A stretch of 64,000 nucleotides of DNA from Dillenia suffruticosa. Taxonomy: Eukaryota > Streptophyta > Magnoliopsida > Dilleniales > Dilleniaceae. The translations under genes and the position numbers were made by a program. Positions 46,461-58,305 of the stretch are shown here, in pieces; position 1 is the first letter of the stretch, and each line of letters opens with the position of its first letter. The stretch is taken from contig JAVTVX010000031.1 in NCBI GenBank assembly GCA_033439265.1, positions 12,189,001 to 12,253,000 on the forward strand, read 5' to 3'. The notes below the pieces were generated by a model that saw only the letters and a list, made by a program, of their open reading frames with translations, made no database searches and was not told the DNA's origin.

Positions 46461-48990
46461 ACAACATGAAATAAAAATTTCCTTCCGGTGCTAATGGGAA
46501 AAAGAAAAGATTTTGAATTGAATTCTACATAAAAAAAGTTGCTTACGAAAATACATTTAACTATTGAATTATCAAAAAATACTTTTTAACTTTTTAATAT
46601 TTTGATGAGAGATGATAATAGATTTTTTTTAATTATAATAGTAAAATTTAATTTAATAAAATTCATAATAAGAAGAAATTCTTATGATGGTGTTTAGATT
46701 ATATGGAAACAAAAACGAGGCAACAGAAATGATATAGAAAAATTACATTTTGTAAGGGTATAGGAAATGGAGACGTGAACAAACACGTAAATATAAAAAA
46801 AATAAGAATTTTTATATAAATATTAATTATTTTATGAAAATAATAGAATAACCATAATTTATTTACAAATTTAAAATGATCAAATATATAATTATTAATC
46901 ATGAAAAAAATATGAAAAATAAAAATTATAGTTGTATAAGTAAATAGTTCATTAAATATGAAAAATATATAAATATAAAATATAAATATTTGTATATAAA
47001 TATTAATTAATTTAACGTATTAAAATGATTAAAAAATAAGGAAATATTGGCTTCAACAAGTTTTCGTGCATAAGAGATGGTTTCGTAGAGAAACTAAGAT
47101 TAGTTGCTTTGATTTTCTTTCATTCAATCAAAATTGGTAAAAAAAAAAAAAGGACATTTAAAATGGAAGACTTATGCAAGGAATGAGTAACGATTGATGC
47201 ATTATAAGTAGATACATAAACTACAAGTTTTTATCAGTTATAGATTGAAAGGGTTGTACACAGTTTTCATTAATGGAAGTTGAAAATATTATCGAATAGT
47301 ATAAGAATGAGAATTTTAGTTATTAATTGTCTCGAGTGCATGATTAATTTATTAAATAAAAGAGTTTATTTTAGTTGTATTATTTACAGAGAATAAGTAT
47401 TTTGTTTTAATTTTTTATTATTAAATATAGTTTATTTTCACTTTCATTGAATATATATCACATGCAAATAATCGATTATTCTAGTTTTAATGTATTATTT
47501 CCATTTTTATTGTTTGAATTTACTTTCTTTTTTATATTGTTTACATAAAAGATTTATGGATAAGTTTAGAGATAAGTTAATTTTTTTTTATAAACATCGA
47601 TATTTAGTAATTAGATTGAACTCGATTAAATTATATTTGAATCAAATTAGACATTTAACAAGCAAAACTCTTCTGGCTCTTGTTTTCTTTATACACATAA
47701 TTCAAAATCAATATCTTATTTAAGGTGTATTAGTACCCCATAAAATTCAATTTTAGGGTTTTTAAGCAATGAAATTTCAATTTTGTCATTATTTTATCTA
47801 AACAAAATAAATGAAATATAATTCGAATATCTCAACTGCTTCTTTATTAAAAATTTTGAATGATATGATATGCTGAGTACAATAAAATTTGTTTCACTTT
47901 ATTCTCTATGTTATAAGATATTTTAGTTATTTCGGTTAAAACTACACAATTAATAATATTACTTCATATTTCGACAATATATATATCTAACTATTAGATA
48001 AAAAGGGAGGAGACTTCCTCAATATTTAGCCTATTGGCTTTCTTTGAATATGGACACGTGACCAACAAAGTTAAAAAAGAGTTTCGTTTACTCCAGTACA
48101 AAAACACCACATTGTGATCTCTCTCTCTCTCTCTCATGCACACACACACTCTCTCTCTCTCATGCACAAACACACACACTCTCTCTTCTATTCAATTCAC
48201 GCAATACACTATACCAAGCCAAAAAGAATGTGGACACATGGCCAGCAAAGTTAAAAAAATGGAGGAAAATTAAGACCTATTCTTTTTGTTTGTTGCCTTT
48301 TGTCTGTATTCACATCTTCATTCCCCGAGCTACTAAAACTCTCTCTCCCAAGTCAACTTACTAAAAGTGTAAGTTGACCTATGTTCATGTAAAAGACATA
48401 AAATTAGAGATTTTAATAGAAGCAAGTCGACCTATCAATTCAACAAGTTGACCTGCATAAATCATGCAAAGTTATGATATCAATTAAATATAACAGGTCG
48501 ATGGCCTATGGTAGTTCAGAACAAATAAAACCCGCCATTCAACACTCAATATCAATATAAATACCTAAAACCCTAAAGGATAGATTAGTAAAGGTAATAC
48601 ACGCATTCAAATAGTAAATTTTCTATAAAGAGATTTGTTCCAGGATTATGTATTTGTTTTTTTTCCTAAATTTAGGAAAACTTTTGCAGTCACTTAGATC
48701 TTTTAAGCGCTTGTAAGTATACTCTATCCTAATTTTATCGCTTAAATTTGATTTGATGTTAATTTTTAGGTAAAATTAATGACATGATGATGCAAAAAAG
48801 AAGTTTTACATACCCAAAAGGCTTGAATTCTATTTCACCCAACTCACTTCCTTTTTGCCAAACTAACCTAGAAGAAAAAGAGAACTTCTTTGTATCCAAT
48901 GGTTTTTTTTCCTCTTTTCTTGCTTGTTTAAGTTATGTTATTTTTGTTTGTTCAACATTTTTTACACTAATACAATGATTTTTGTGTTTT
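46461..48990. other. AT-rich intergenic DNA, no gene seen
   Basis: Very AT-rich from 46600 to 48000, with short frames only. A compound microsatellite at 48118-48188 is listed separately. At 48280-48640 phrases such as AAGTTGACCT recur (48371, 48466), but I could not assign an element. Confidence 0.5.
48046..48259. repeat. Compound (CT)n/(CA)n microsatellite with flanking duplication
   Basis: The core at 48118-48188 is two copies of (CT)n-CATGCA-(CA)n. It is bracketed by similar 33-bp direct repeats beginning GAATATGGACACGTGACC (48046) and GAATGTGGACACATGGCC (48227), about 85 percent identical. Confidence 0.75.
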
Positions 48991-49034
48991 TAATCTACCT
49001 TCTATTTTGTAGTTTTGGACAAATCACACCAAGG

Positions 49035-49310
49035 TTCATTAACAAATTTGCTATTTTGCTTAATAGAGCTACTATTTGTAAGATAGATTTTTATATGCTT
49101 TTGCTTTATTTAAATTTCCTGATTTGTGTTTATTCATTTGTCTGTGAGGTCTTCTGATTATTTGCCTTTTATTTTTAATGATTTTCATGATGGATTTCAC
49201 CTTATGTTGCTATTGGATTGTTCCATTGACTTATAATGTGAGTGGTTTATATATCGGTTGAAAAAATAGCACGACCATTAGTTTATTATCTTTACTTTTG
49301 TACTCCGGTC
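49035..49310. repeat. Direct repeat, first copy
   Basis: About 270 bp that matches 51779-52045 at roughly 85 percent. Shared words include ACAAATTTGCTATTTTG, TATGCTTTTGCTTTATTTAAA, TGATTTTCATGATGGATTT and TTATGTTGCT. The two copies bracket a region with Copia gag remains. Confidence 0.75.
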
Positions 49311-50989
49311 CAGTTACAACTCTAGCTTCACCAAATCATGTTCACACTGCAATCTCTCTCTAATGTTCAGATTGCAAATCGTCATATCTCTCTCTCAGAA
49401 GTGTTAAGCTCTTTAGTTGTCGATTATTTCTCCATATAGTGGGTTGGAGAAATTTGATGACGGCATGAAGACAAAGTTTTCAGTGAACAGATCGTCAAAG
49501 ATGATGACGTTGGTAATGAAGATGAAGGTCTTCATTGAATAGATCGGCGATGAAGACGACAAAGGTAAAGGGAGAAGTCGAAAGGCGTCGAAGTCAATGT
49601 TAGTTGGCCTTAGTAGTCAATGGAGATATTAGGTTAGGAAGAGACATAGACAGTTTGTTTTTATCTCTCTCTCATTCTTGGTCTCTGATCGACTAATAAG
49701 ACATCTTCAATGGCCTTCATCGTCAGAGATCTGATTCGGTGAAGGGAAGAGAGTCGCCGACGAGAGGTTGGTAGCAAGAAAGTTAACGGGCAAACGAGAG
49801 AGGGAGATGAACAATTGCTTAATTAAAAAAATAAATTAAGTTTTAATTTAATTCTTTTTCTTTTTGGACTAGTTAAGTACGGTTATGACCGATTTGGTTT
49901 AAGGTGGACAAGGTCTTATTAATGCTTAAAATTGATTGGGCCGGTTTTTGTTTGACTTAATGGGCCCATTGTAAACTTGTATGAATGGATCCATCGTTTT
50001 TAAATGATATTAAGTAAATTTAATGAATTATTAGACTCACTAATTGGGCCAATATTATGAACTCCTTTTGATATTAAAATTGGGCCCTCATAGACCTAAG
50101 TTTTGGTATATATAATTAATTAGGCCTTCTAGCAAGACCCATTGGATTAAAATAAGGTTTGTTTTATTTGATTTGCTTGGATTAATAAAATTGGGTCTAA
50201 ATTCAGACTCAATTTAAAGTGTATGGGACATTGATAAATAGATAAAAAAATTTTGATCTAATTGTAGGACCATCAAGTTTAAACACATCAAATCATAATT
50301 GGATATGGATACAATTAAAAATATAATTATTAATTCAAATGATTGTTATGTATATATATGTTGAGATATTTTAATCGAAATGACATCTCACCGAATTGAA
50401 CTCTTTTGTGAAAATTATTTTATTTTTAAATACAAAAGGTTATGCATATATAACTTATGTGAATATTGATTGGGAAGATCAATATTTTATCATAATTGTG
50501 TCCATCTATGATAATAAACACGTGATAATTATTTGGTTTTACCTATAAATTGTGAATTGACTCAAATGAAGATTTATAATTTGACATACTAATTTATTAT
50601 CAGTATTTGATTACTATATCAGGATACCATTTACAAATTAATTATTTTGTTCAAAAATGAAATATTAATAAAGTTACCAGTATTTTGTAATGAGATTATT
50701 TTTATTTGAATTATTAATTAATTGGTTTAAATCATTATAAATATGATTTTGATTATTTATTGTTCTCTGTTCAACTTCATATACTATTTCTGCTAACATT
50801 GAAGCCCAACTCAACTCAATTTCTATGTTGAATGACTTAAATTTTATGTCATGGCAATATAATTTTTTTATCATTCTCGGAGTCATGGATTTAGACCTTG
50901 CATTAAGAACCGACTCTCGTTCACCAGCTACAGATAAGAGTATCTCTGAGGAGAATAGGGAGAAGGAAATGTGAGAGAGGTCGAATCAT
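49311..50989. other. AT-rich stretch before the Copia gag relic
   Basis: No gene recognised. The part at 49900-50990, rich in GGCCCATTG-like words and then TGTTGAGATATTTTAATCG at about 50359, may be LTR or leader sequence of the Copia relic, but no matching LTR pair was found. Confidence 0.4.
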
Positions 50990-51778
50990 TTGTATCTAAT
51001 GATAATAAAGTGGATCACCCTAGAAACATTCAGATGTACCATGTTTGAATTTGTTACGACAGTCAAAACTTTTTTTTTAGATATTGGGAATGTTTTTGTC
51101 AGTAATGAAAATGTTGAAATTGGTACATGCTTGACAAAACTTATCTTGATGCGGTATAAAGGTCAAGACATTGTCAGGGAGTATATCCTTGAGATGTCTC
51201 ACCATGCTTCAAAGTTGAAAGCACCCAAGCAGGAACTCTCTGAAAACTTGCTAGTGCATTTGGTTCTTATATTTCTTCCTATCAGTACAATAAATTCAAA
51301 GTGAGATATAATTGCTAGAAAAAGATTTGATCTTTGAATGAACTCATTTCACACTATGTTTAAGAAGAGAAAATGTTGAAACAAGATAGGACAAGAAGTG
51401 CACATTTAACCACTAAAGACAAAATGAAAGAAAAGAAAATGAAACATGATAAGGATATTGTAGATAGAGTATTGCAAAAGAAGCAACAAAAGGTACCAGT
51501 TGAATTGGAAAAGAAGTGTTGCTTCTTCTGTGGTATTGAAGAGCACAAGAAGAAAGAATGTATCAACTACCACACTTGGTGTACTAAGAAAGATATATTC
51601 CTTAAATTGGTTTATTTTAAAATTAATTTAATTTCAATATTAGGACACACTTGATGGTCAGATTCCGTTACATTACTCACATCAAGTGTGATTATACAAG
51701 TTATCTGAATTGTCAAGTGCCGATTAATGGTGAAAGATACATCCACGCGGGCTATGACAATAAAGTTTCAGATAAAAC
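50990..51778 (+). mobile_element. Copia gag fragment
   Basis: Two plus-strand stretches look like Copia gag: YKGQDIVREYILEMSHHASK within a UBN2-like segment (about 51.0-51.3 kb) and a knuckle region with CCFFCGIEEHKKKECINYH (about 51.5-51.56 kb). Weak protease-leader similarity continues to about 51.77 kb. No integrase or RT follows. A broken fossil. Confidence 0.65.
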
Positions 51779-52045
51779 CAACAAATTTGCTATTTTGTTT
51801 AACAAAGTAGCTATTTGAAAGATAAATGCATATATGCTTTTGCTTTATTTAAATAATCTTATTTGCGTTTGCTCATTTGCTTGTGAGGCTTCTGATTGTT
51901 TGCCTTCTATTTCCAATGATTTTCATGATGGATTTTACCTTATGTTGCTGTTGGATTATTCCATTGAGTTATGATGTGAGTAGTTTATATATCAGTTAAA
52001 AAAATAATACAGTTATTAGTTTATTATTTTTACTTCTATACTCTT
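51779..52045. repeat. Direct repeat, second copy
   Basis: Partner of 49035-49310. The match begins directly where the Copia-like sequence fades, so this copy may mark the edge of an element or an old duplication. Confidence 0.75.
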
Positions 52046-53326
52046 CATGTTTATAAAATATATATTCAATTATTTGATTGTCTGTACTTTTTGTGTATGT
52101 ATTTAACTCATTATTATCCATTTAACTTAGAATTCTAGCCTATTTTGGTTGCATGACTAAATAATGAGCATATATTTATGGTTGCATACAATATTCTCTA
52201 GCCCCATTGTATTATTTATAAGTGAGAATGCATGTTCTCTTCCACAAGTACGAAGATTTGCTGTGTTACGTCGATCCTTTTGAATGTTTGAAGTTTACTT
52301 GTATTAGGCAATGGCTATGTGTAACATAACTTGTTTCCTCGTAGTATATATATAGCAAAACAGAAGCAAAATGAGTGTTGATTGTCATGTTAAAAGCTAA
52401 TGTGGTCATGCATAATTTATTTTTCTATCATTAATTCAATTATAGTTGGAAAACAAATCACAATATGATAATATTCAAGAGTTTTCCTAATTATTGTCCT
52501 CTTTTAGTAAGCCCTAAATCTCATTTTATTTCTCTCTCTCTCTCTTTACTTCTTTTCATCTCCGTCTCCACCATCAATACCTAAACTTGGCTTCAAATCA
52601 AGTTACTCTCATTAGTAAGGAAACAAACACCAAGTCACTCTCATTAGTAAGGACATAAACACTAGTGGGGATGGTCACATGATTGGGATCACATTCCCCT
52701 ACCACACCTCCCCAAAAAAAAAAAAACCTACCCTAACTCCATTCAAATTTTTGTCGCAACTCATGACCATCTCCACAAGTTTCTAAAGGGATCGAGGATA
52801 TCATGGGTCTATCATTTGATATTTCAAAAATTAACAACAATAATAAATAAAACTTGTTTCGCATAAAGTTTTTGATTATGTAGTAATTTTGTTCATATAT
52901 TCGTGGTATATATAATTATATCTATAAAGATTTTACACTTTGTCAATCAATATGAAAAATAAAACTTACAGCAAAGTTAATAAAGTTTTGAAATATATCA
53001 TAATATAAATAATTATCAAACTCATAATAACACAAATTAAAGTCTTTTTGAAAATAAATAAAATAGCAAAGAAAACACTTAATTAAAATTAAGTAATAGA
53101 AGCAATAAATGTAATAGATTTACCCTCAAAATATTAAAGATAAGTTAGCTATCCTAAAATTTTTAAAAATAAATAAACAAAAATTAAAATTTAGTATAAA
53201 ATGTAATAAGATCACTTGCCCCTTCATCCCTATTGTTGAAATCATCATAGTAAAGCAACATTCATCTTGAGAAGCAGCATACGATCAAAATAATTTTAAT
53301 TATTATAACTTATTAAATAATATAAA
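52046..53326. other. AT-rich intergenic DNA, no gene seen
   Basis: A short (CT)n run lies at about 52531-52546 and an A13 run at about 52714-52726. No domain recognised. The right end may belong to the hAT fragment that follows. Confidence 0.5.
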
Positions 53327-53600
53327 TTAAAAATAGTAAAAGAAATTTGAAGTATCTTTTATCTTTGTCCACAACCATTCACTTACGCACATAATTGCCT
53401 CCAAAGTTTTGCAATTAAGTCTATCGCGATGAGGAGTCACAATTTTAGCACCAGTGCTAAAGACAAGCTCTAATGCTATAGTAGATACTAGAATCACAAA
53501 AATACCTCCAGCATCCATTTGCAAAAACATGGTAGCCATATGATTGGATACATGCCCATGCTTGTCACATGTAGCATTAGATTGATTAGTAACTTGTGTA
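53327..53600 (-). mobile_element. hAT transposase C-terminal fragment
   Basis: A 70-codon open frame (53539 to 53327) reads GGIFVILVSTIALELVFSTG then AKIVTPHRDRLNCKTLEAIM and WLWTKIKD. This matches the hAT dimerisation domain, whose usual form is IPVSTVASE-AFSTGGR, then R--L-P-T-EA, then W. Upstream sequence (53540-53600) is in poor condition, and the BED finger and catalytic core were not found. Termini were not identified. It is a dead remnant of a RICESLEEPER/Ac-like element or a decayed domesticated copy. Confidence 0.75.
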
Positions 53601-53872
53601 CCTAATATATTTATGATAAAAATTTAAAAAAGAAAAAAAATTTGAATAATAAGAGAATATTTTACCTAATTTCTTGTCTTAAAAATTTTTATTTTTGGTT
53701 TATAAGTTAAATTGAGAAATAAGAGATTTAAAATTTAAGTAAAAAACTCTTTACCAATTTTACTAAAAAAAACTCTTTTCTTTAATAGATTGTATGACAA
53801 AATAGGTTATATAACCATTAATATTTAATAAGATTATAATAAAAAATAGTTTATATTAAAGTTTAATAAATA

Positions 53873-55924
53873 ATACAACAACAAGAAATTCAACTTTAAT
53901 CTCAAATTTTAGTATTGTTTTCTTAAGATCAAAATAGTAGAAATGTGAGAAAAAATATCCATAAAAATTTAATAATATTAATAATAAATTAATTCAATTG
54001 ATTCGAATTTTGCAATACTATTTATTCCTATCTAAAGTTATCTATTTAACTAAACGTTTGACACTTTTATTTTTATGGATGAGTTGTATTCACATTTTTA
54101 ACAATTCATCTTAACATTTTACTAAATCTCTTATATTAAGATCTCACTTCTCATAATTGATATATTTTTGGGTCTTTGTTACATATGTTCAAATAATTTC
54201 ATATGATATTCTCTCGTTTTATTCACAATTGAATCCATTTTTAACTTAATACGTATCTATTCATTTCTAATCGTATCTTTTTTGGTTTTACCACACATTC
54301 ATCTAAATATTTTTATTTTAATTATAATTATTTTATACTCTTGTTATTATTTAATGATCTAACATTTAGTGTCATATAATAATACAAATCTTAGTACGAT
54401 TCTATAAAACCTTCCATTCAATTGTAATGACATCCTACAATTGAAAAAATTTTCAAATGCATTACTCCGTTTCATCTAACCTACTTGAATCTAATAATTC
54501 ACATTCGTATCTATACTAACATTACTTTGAACAATGGATTCAAAATATTTAAAATTTTCACCATTTAGTATATCATGTTTTTTTAACTTAATTGTTTCTC
54601 TATCATTCTAATAACTATTATCAAACGCACATCTCATATATTCAATTTTTGATCGATTTAATCTAAATTTTCTGAATTTTAGTGTGTTTTTCCATAACTC
54701 TAATTTAACATTAATGCCATCTCTAGTTTTATCGATCAATCTTATATCATCGACAAAAAGCATATACTATAATAGTTCGCCTTGAATACTTTTTGTTATT
54801 TCATTTAAAACCCTCGTAGTTTATTACATCGGTAATAATTCCGTCATACATATATATGATAAGATCAATGTATTTAAAAAAAAAAATCTCATTTTTCATC
54901 AATACCTAACATAGTATGTCTCTGGAACCTGTTATATGTTTTTTCTAAATTAATAAATTATACAAGTTTTTCTTTTGTATTTTAAACGTTTTCATAAAAT
55001 GTTTAAACAAATGAATTATTTCGGTGGTGGATCACCCTGCATGAATTTAAATTGATTTTGAAATATATTTATATTCAATTTCAATCTATACTCAATTAGT
55101 CCCTCTCACAATTTCATAACATGACTAATAAATTCAATTTCTCTAAAATTAGAATAATATTGTATGTCATCTTTATTCTTATGTAGTGGTATAATTGTAC
55201 TCTCTCTCTCTCCATGTTTGGAACTTTTCTTAATTTGTCAATTTTTGTTAAAAAGATTTATTAACTTTGCTATCCCCACTTCATCTTTATTCTTTTGTTC
55301 TCGTTCGTCACAAACAAACTATTGGTTTCACTCTTGATACATCTAATACCATTTAAATGTTTTCCGTTTCTTTCTCTTAGTTTGACAAATTTATAAATCT
55401 CCTTTTCTCCATTCTTAATTCCTAATTTATCATATAATTCATTATATACCTTACATTTAATTTATAAATAATTTTTTTCATATCTTTTTTTTTGTAATCT
55501 TATATTTTTCAAATGTATCACTACCTCTCTTATTTTTAAGATTCTATAATACTCACTTTTAGTTCATATAATAGTTTGAATTTTCTAATTTTATCACCAT
55601 AACTTATTGCCTATTGACCTCTGACCCTTGAATATGTTAAGAATTTTCTTATCTAATTTATTAATATTATTAGATATTTCTATCCACATGATTTCATAAT
55701 CATTATTAGTAGAGCAGATAGTTTCTGTCATAATTTTTTTTTGATTCCACCGCTTAATTCTTAACTCCATAAATTGATAATCCTTATTTTGCTTTTTAGA
55801 TACATGCACATTTAGAACTAAAACGTTACACTGAATTGTTACATTCTTACATAGTATAATTTTGTAGTCTGTACATATCATTCTATTGTCTCTCTTGGTG
55901 AGAAAAAATAATATATAATTAAAT
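53873..55924 (-). mobile_element. Degenerate RTE-clade LINE, minus strand
   Basis: About 2.05 kb, clearly related to the 37259-39142 copy: words such as TTATGGATGA, CTTATATTAAGATCTC and TTTTATCGATCAAT are shared in the same order. On the minus strand it runs from a region upstream of RT (RIKRWNQKK and DKKILNIFKGQRS, 55881-55594) through RT (a FVDD box near 54750) to a tail CTCAAATTTTAG...(TTG)n at about 53876. The 13-bp words AGTTTAATAAATA at 53860-53872 and 55925-55937 are probably its target duplication. It has many stops and is older than the 37-kb copy. Confidence 0.78.
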
Positions 55925-55937
55925 AGTTTAATAAATA

Positions 55938-57600
55938 GTTTATAAAATAAATATTTTTATAAATAATTCTAAAATATTCATAAATTAAAAATAAATATTT
56001 TAATTTATAAATATTTGAAAAATCTCATTCGACAATTTCTTAAAGGATTAAACTAAAGATAAACATGACAAAATATTTTTTTAGTTTGTTTAAATATTCA
56101 TAAATATTTTAAATATTTAAATATTTTTGGGTTTATATATATATAACAAAATTATAATATTTGAAATACTTAGACACAATTTTGTCAATTTATATTTTTA
56201 TTAAAAAAGTTAGGTAAGTAAAATCTTCTCCGAAGAATTTCTCATTTTTTAATTAAAAAGTAAGGTCACACTTAATTGTGAAAAATGTTTTTTAATTTTT
56301 CATCTCTAATTTTTTAAATATTTTCATATTTTATATCTCTAAAGAAAACAGTAGAAAATTTAGAAAATATATATAAAAGATAAGTATTTTTCTAATTTAG
56401 AAAATTAAAAAGCATGTTCAAATATAACCAATTTCCTAATAATTTTTCATGTTCAAGTACAATTCATTTTGCTCAATACATCCAAGTAATATGTAAAATC
56501 AATTCTAGCATACACATGTTCTCAATTATTTCTGTCCGTATACAAACCAATGTTCATTTACACATACAAAACTAAACTAGTTAGGAAGGAAGAAATTGAT
56601 TTGTATAATGTTAAAATAGAGTGTATTGCTAAAAAAAGTTTAATATGAATATAAACATGTTTCCAATTAATTCTATTATGGAATTAACATGAATATGAAT
56701 ATGAATATAAACATGAATATTGATGGGTTTCATCAAAAGTATGGAATTAACAATCTATTTTGCTTAATATATCTGAGTAATATATAAAACCAATTCTAAC
56801 ATATACATATTCGTAATCACTTTTTCCATATACAAACCAAAATTAAATTAGTCAAGCAAAACTAAACTAATTAGGAAGGGAGAAAATTTTGAAAAAAAAA
56901 TTTCAATGCGATAAAAATTTATTTTATTTTTTTCTAAAATAAATAACTAATTAATATCGTTTTTCTGTCTGCTTTTACCGTCAATTTTTTTAATAAAAAT
57001 TAGGAAGAGTTCATGAAAGTCAAAACCATAATAAGCAATTTATCTTAATTTAATATTAAAATTAAAAAGTAAAAATTCATAAATATCAAAACCTTAATTC
57101 AAAAAAGGAAGACTTTTAGAAAAAAATAAAAATGAATCTATTTTGATAATACCCAACTTCTCCAAAGTTCCCTTCTCGTCTTCAACTTATAAATTTTCAA
57201 ATAAAAGATAGAGGCAATGATCACAAAGAAAAAAAAATGAGTAAGGAAAGGTGAGCGGAGACGGTGAGGAAAGAGATGGAGCCATGGAAGGAAGAAACCT
57301 CTTCTAAATGAAATAAAAGCAGGTTTTTATATTCAACCCTTTTCTATTAAATGAGTCCATCCACCTTCCGTGTTTTTTAATTTTACAAAGTTAGAAAATT
57401 TTAAAAAATACGAGTTTTATTCACAATAGAAAATAATAAAGAATAACTTTAAAATTATTATTTATTTCTTTTTATAAATTAAAAATTAAAATATTTGAGT
57501 ACAGTTTCATTTTATGAGAAAATGTTTTTTGGAAAACACTTTTATTTTTTACAACTAAACACACTCCTATTTTTTTAAATAAATTTTAAAAAATTATTTG
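55938..57600. other. AT-rich intergenic DNA
   Basis: No gene seen. It contains a two-copy duplication at 56468-56896, listed separately. Confidence 0.5.
56468..56896. repeat. Two-copy direct repeat
   Basis: Copies at about 56468-56600 and 56754-56896, about 285 bp apart. Both contain AATATATAAAACCAATTCTA-like sequence, then CATATACAAACCAA, then AAAACTAAACTARTTAGGAAGG. Similarity is roughly 80 percent. The spacer contains GAATATGAATATGAATATAAA. Confidence 0.7.
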
Positions 57601-58171
57601 TTCTAATTGATTTTAAACCGAAAAATAGTTAAGCTAAATAGAACACTAAAAACGATGGATGGTGCCACGTGTGCTGGATTATTATCCCAAAAGACGACAT
57701 CCAACCGAGCTGTTTGTTATGGCCACCGAATTCGAAACACCTCCACGAAAAGCCCAAAGCACGCGAGATTTTCGTCCATTCGTCTCCCCACGACTGCCCC
57801 CGCGCCCTCACCAAATTCCGGTGAAAGTTCTTAATGTTTGTACCTTTTAGTAATTTCACTCCTTCCGTACGCTGGTGGTCATTTTTCATTGTTAATGTAA
57901 ATTCCACGATGAGGATTTAACCCGCTCGCGTTGGACTTCGCCGATCCAAACGACGTGAAGAAAAAGAGCCTACAGAGACAGAACCTCGTGTGGATCTTCT
58001 CTCTCTCTCTCTCTGAATTCAACCGCCAACCGCTAAGAGCCTGAAAACATAGGAATCTCCGTCTCTCTGTCTTTCTCTCTCTAGAATTCATAATAAATTC
58101 GATTCATTTTCTCTCCACCTCATTTCTCTCTCCCTCTTCGCATTTTCTTGAGAATTACCCAGTTCACTCTA
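57601..58171 (+). promoter_or_regulatory. Upstream region and 5' leader of the PDH E1 beta gene
   Basis: GC content rises from about 57650. A (CT)n run at 57998-58014 and further CT-rich sequence up to 58138 form a pyrimidine-rich leader, as is common for plant housekeeping plastid genes. No clear TATA box was found. G-box-like CCACGTG lies at 57665-57671. Confidence 0.5.
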
Positions 58172-58270
58172 ATGGCCGCAATTGTCCAAGCAATTGGAGC
58201 TACTACCAATTCTCTTAATTCTGATAGATTTCAATTGCCTTCTCGCAGATTGTTCTCAGGTTTGATTCAT

Positions 58271-58305
<35 letters not shown>

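Noticed and set aside
57607-57907. Overlapping frames on both strands upstream of the PDH gene
   Set aside because: They lie in the promoter region, lack domains and do not join the PDH exons.
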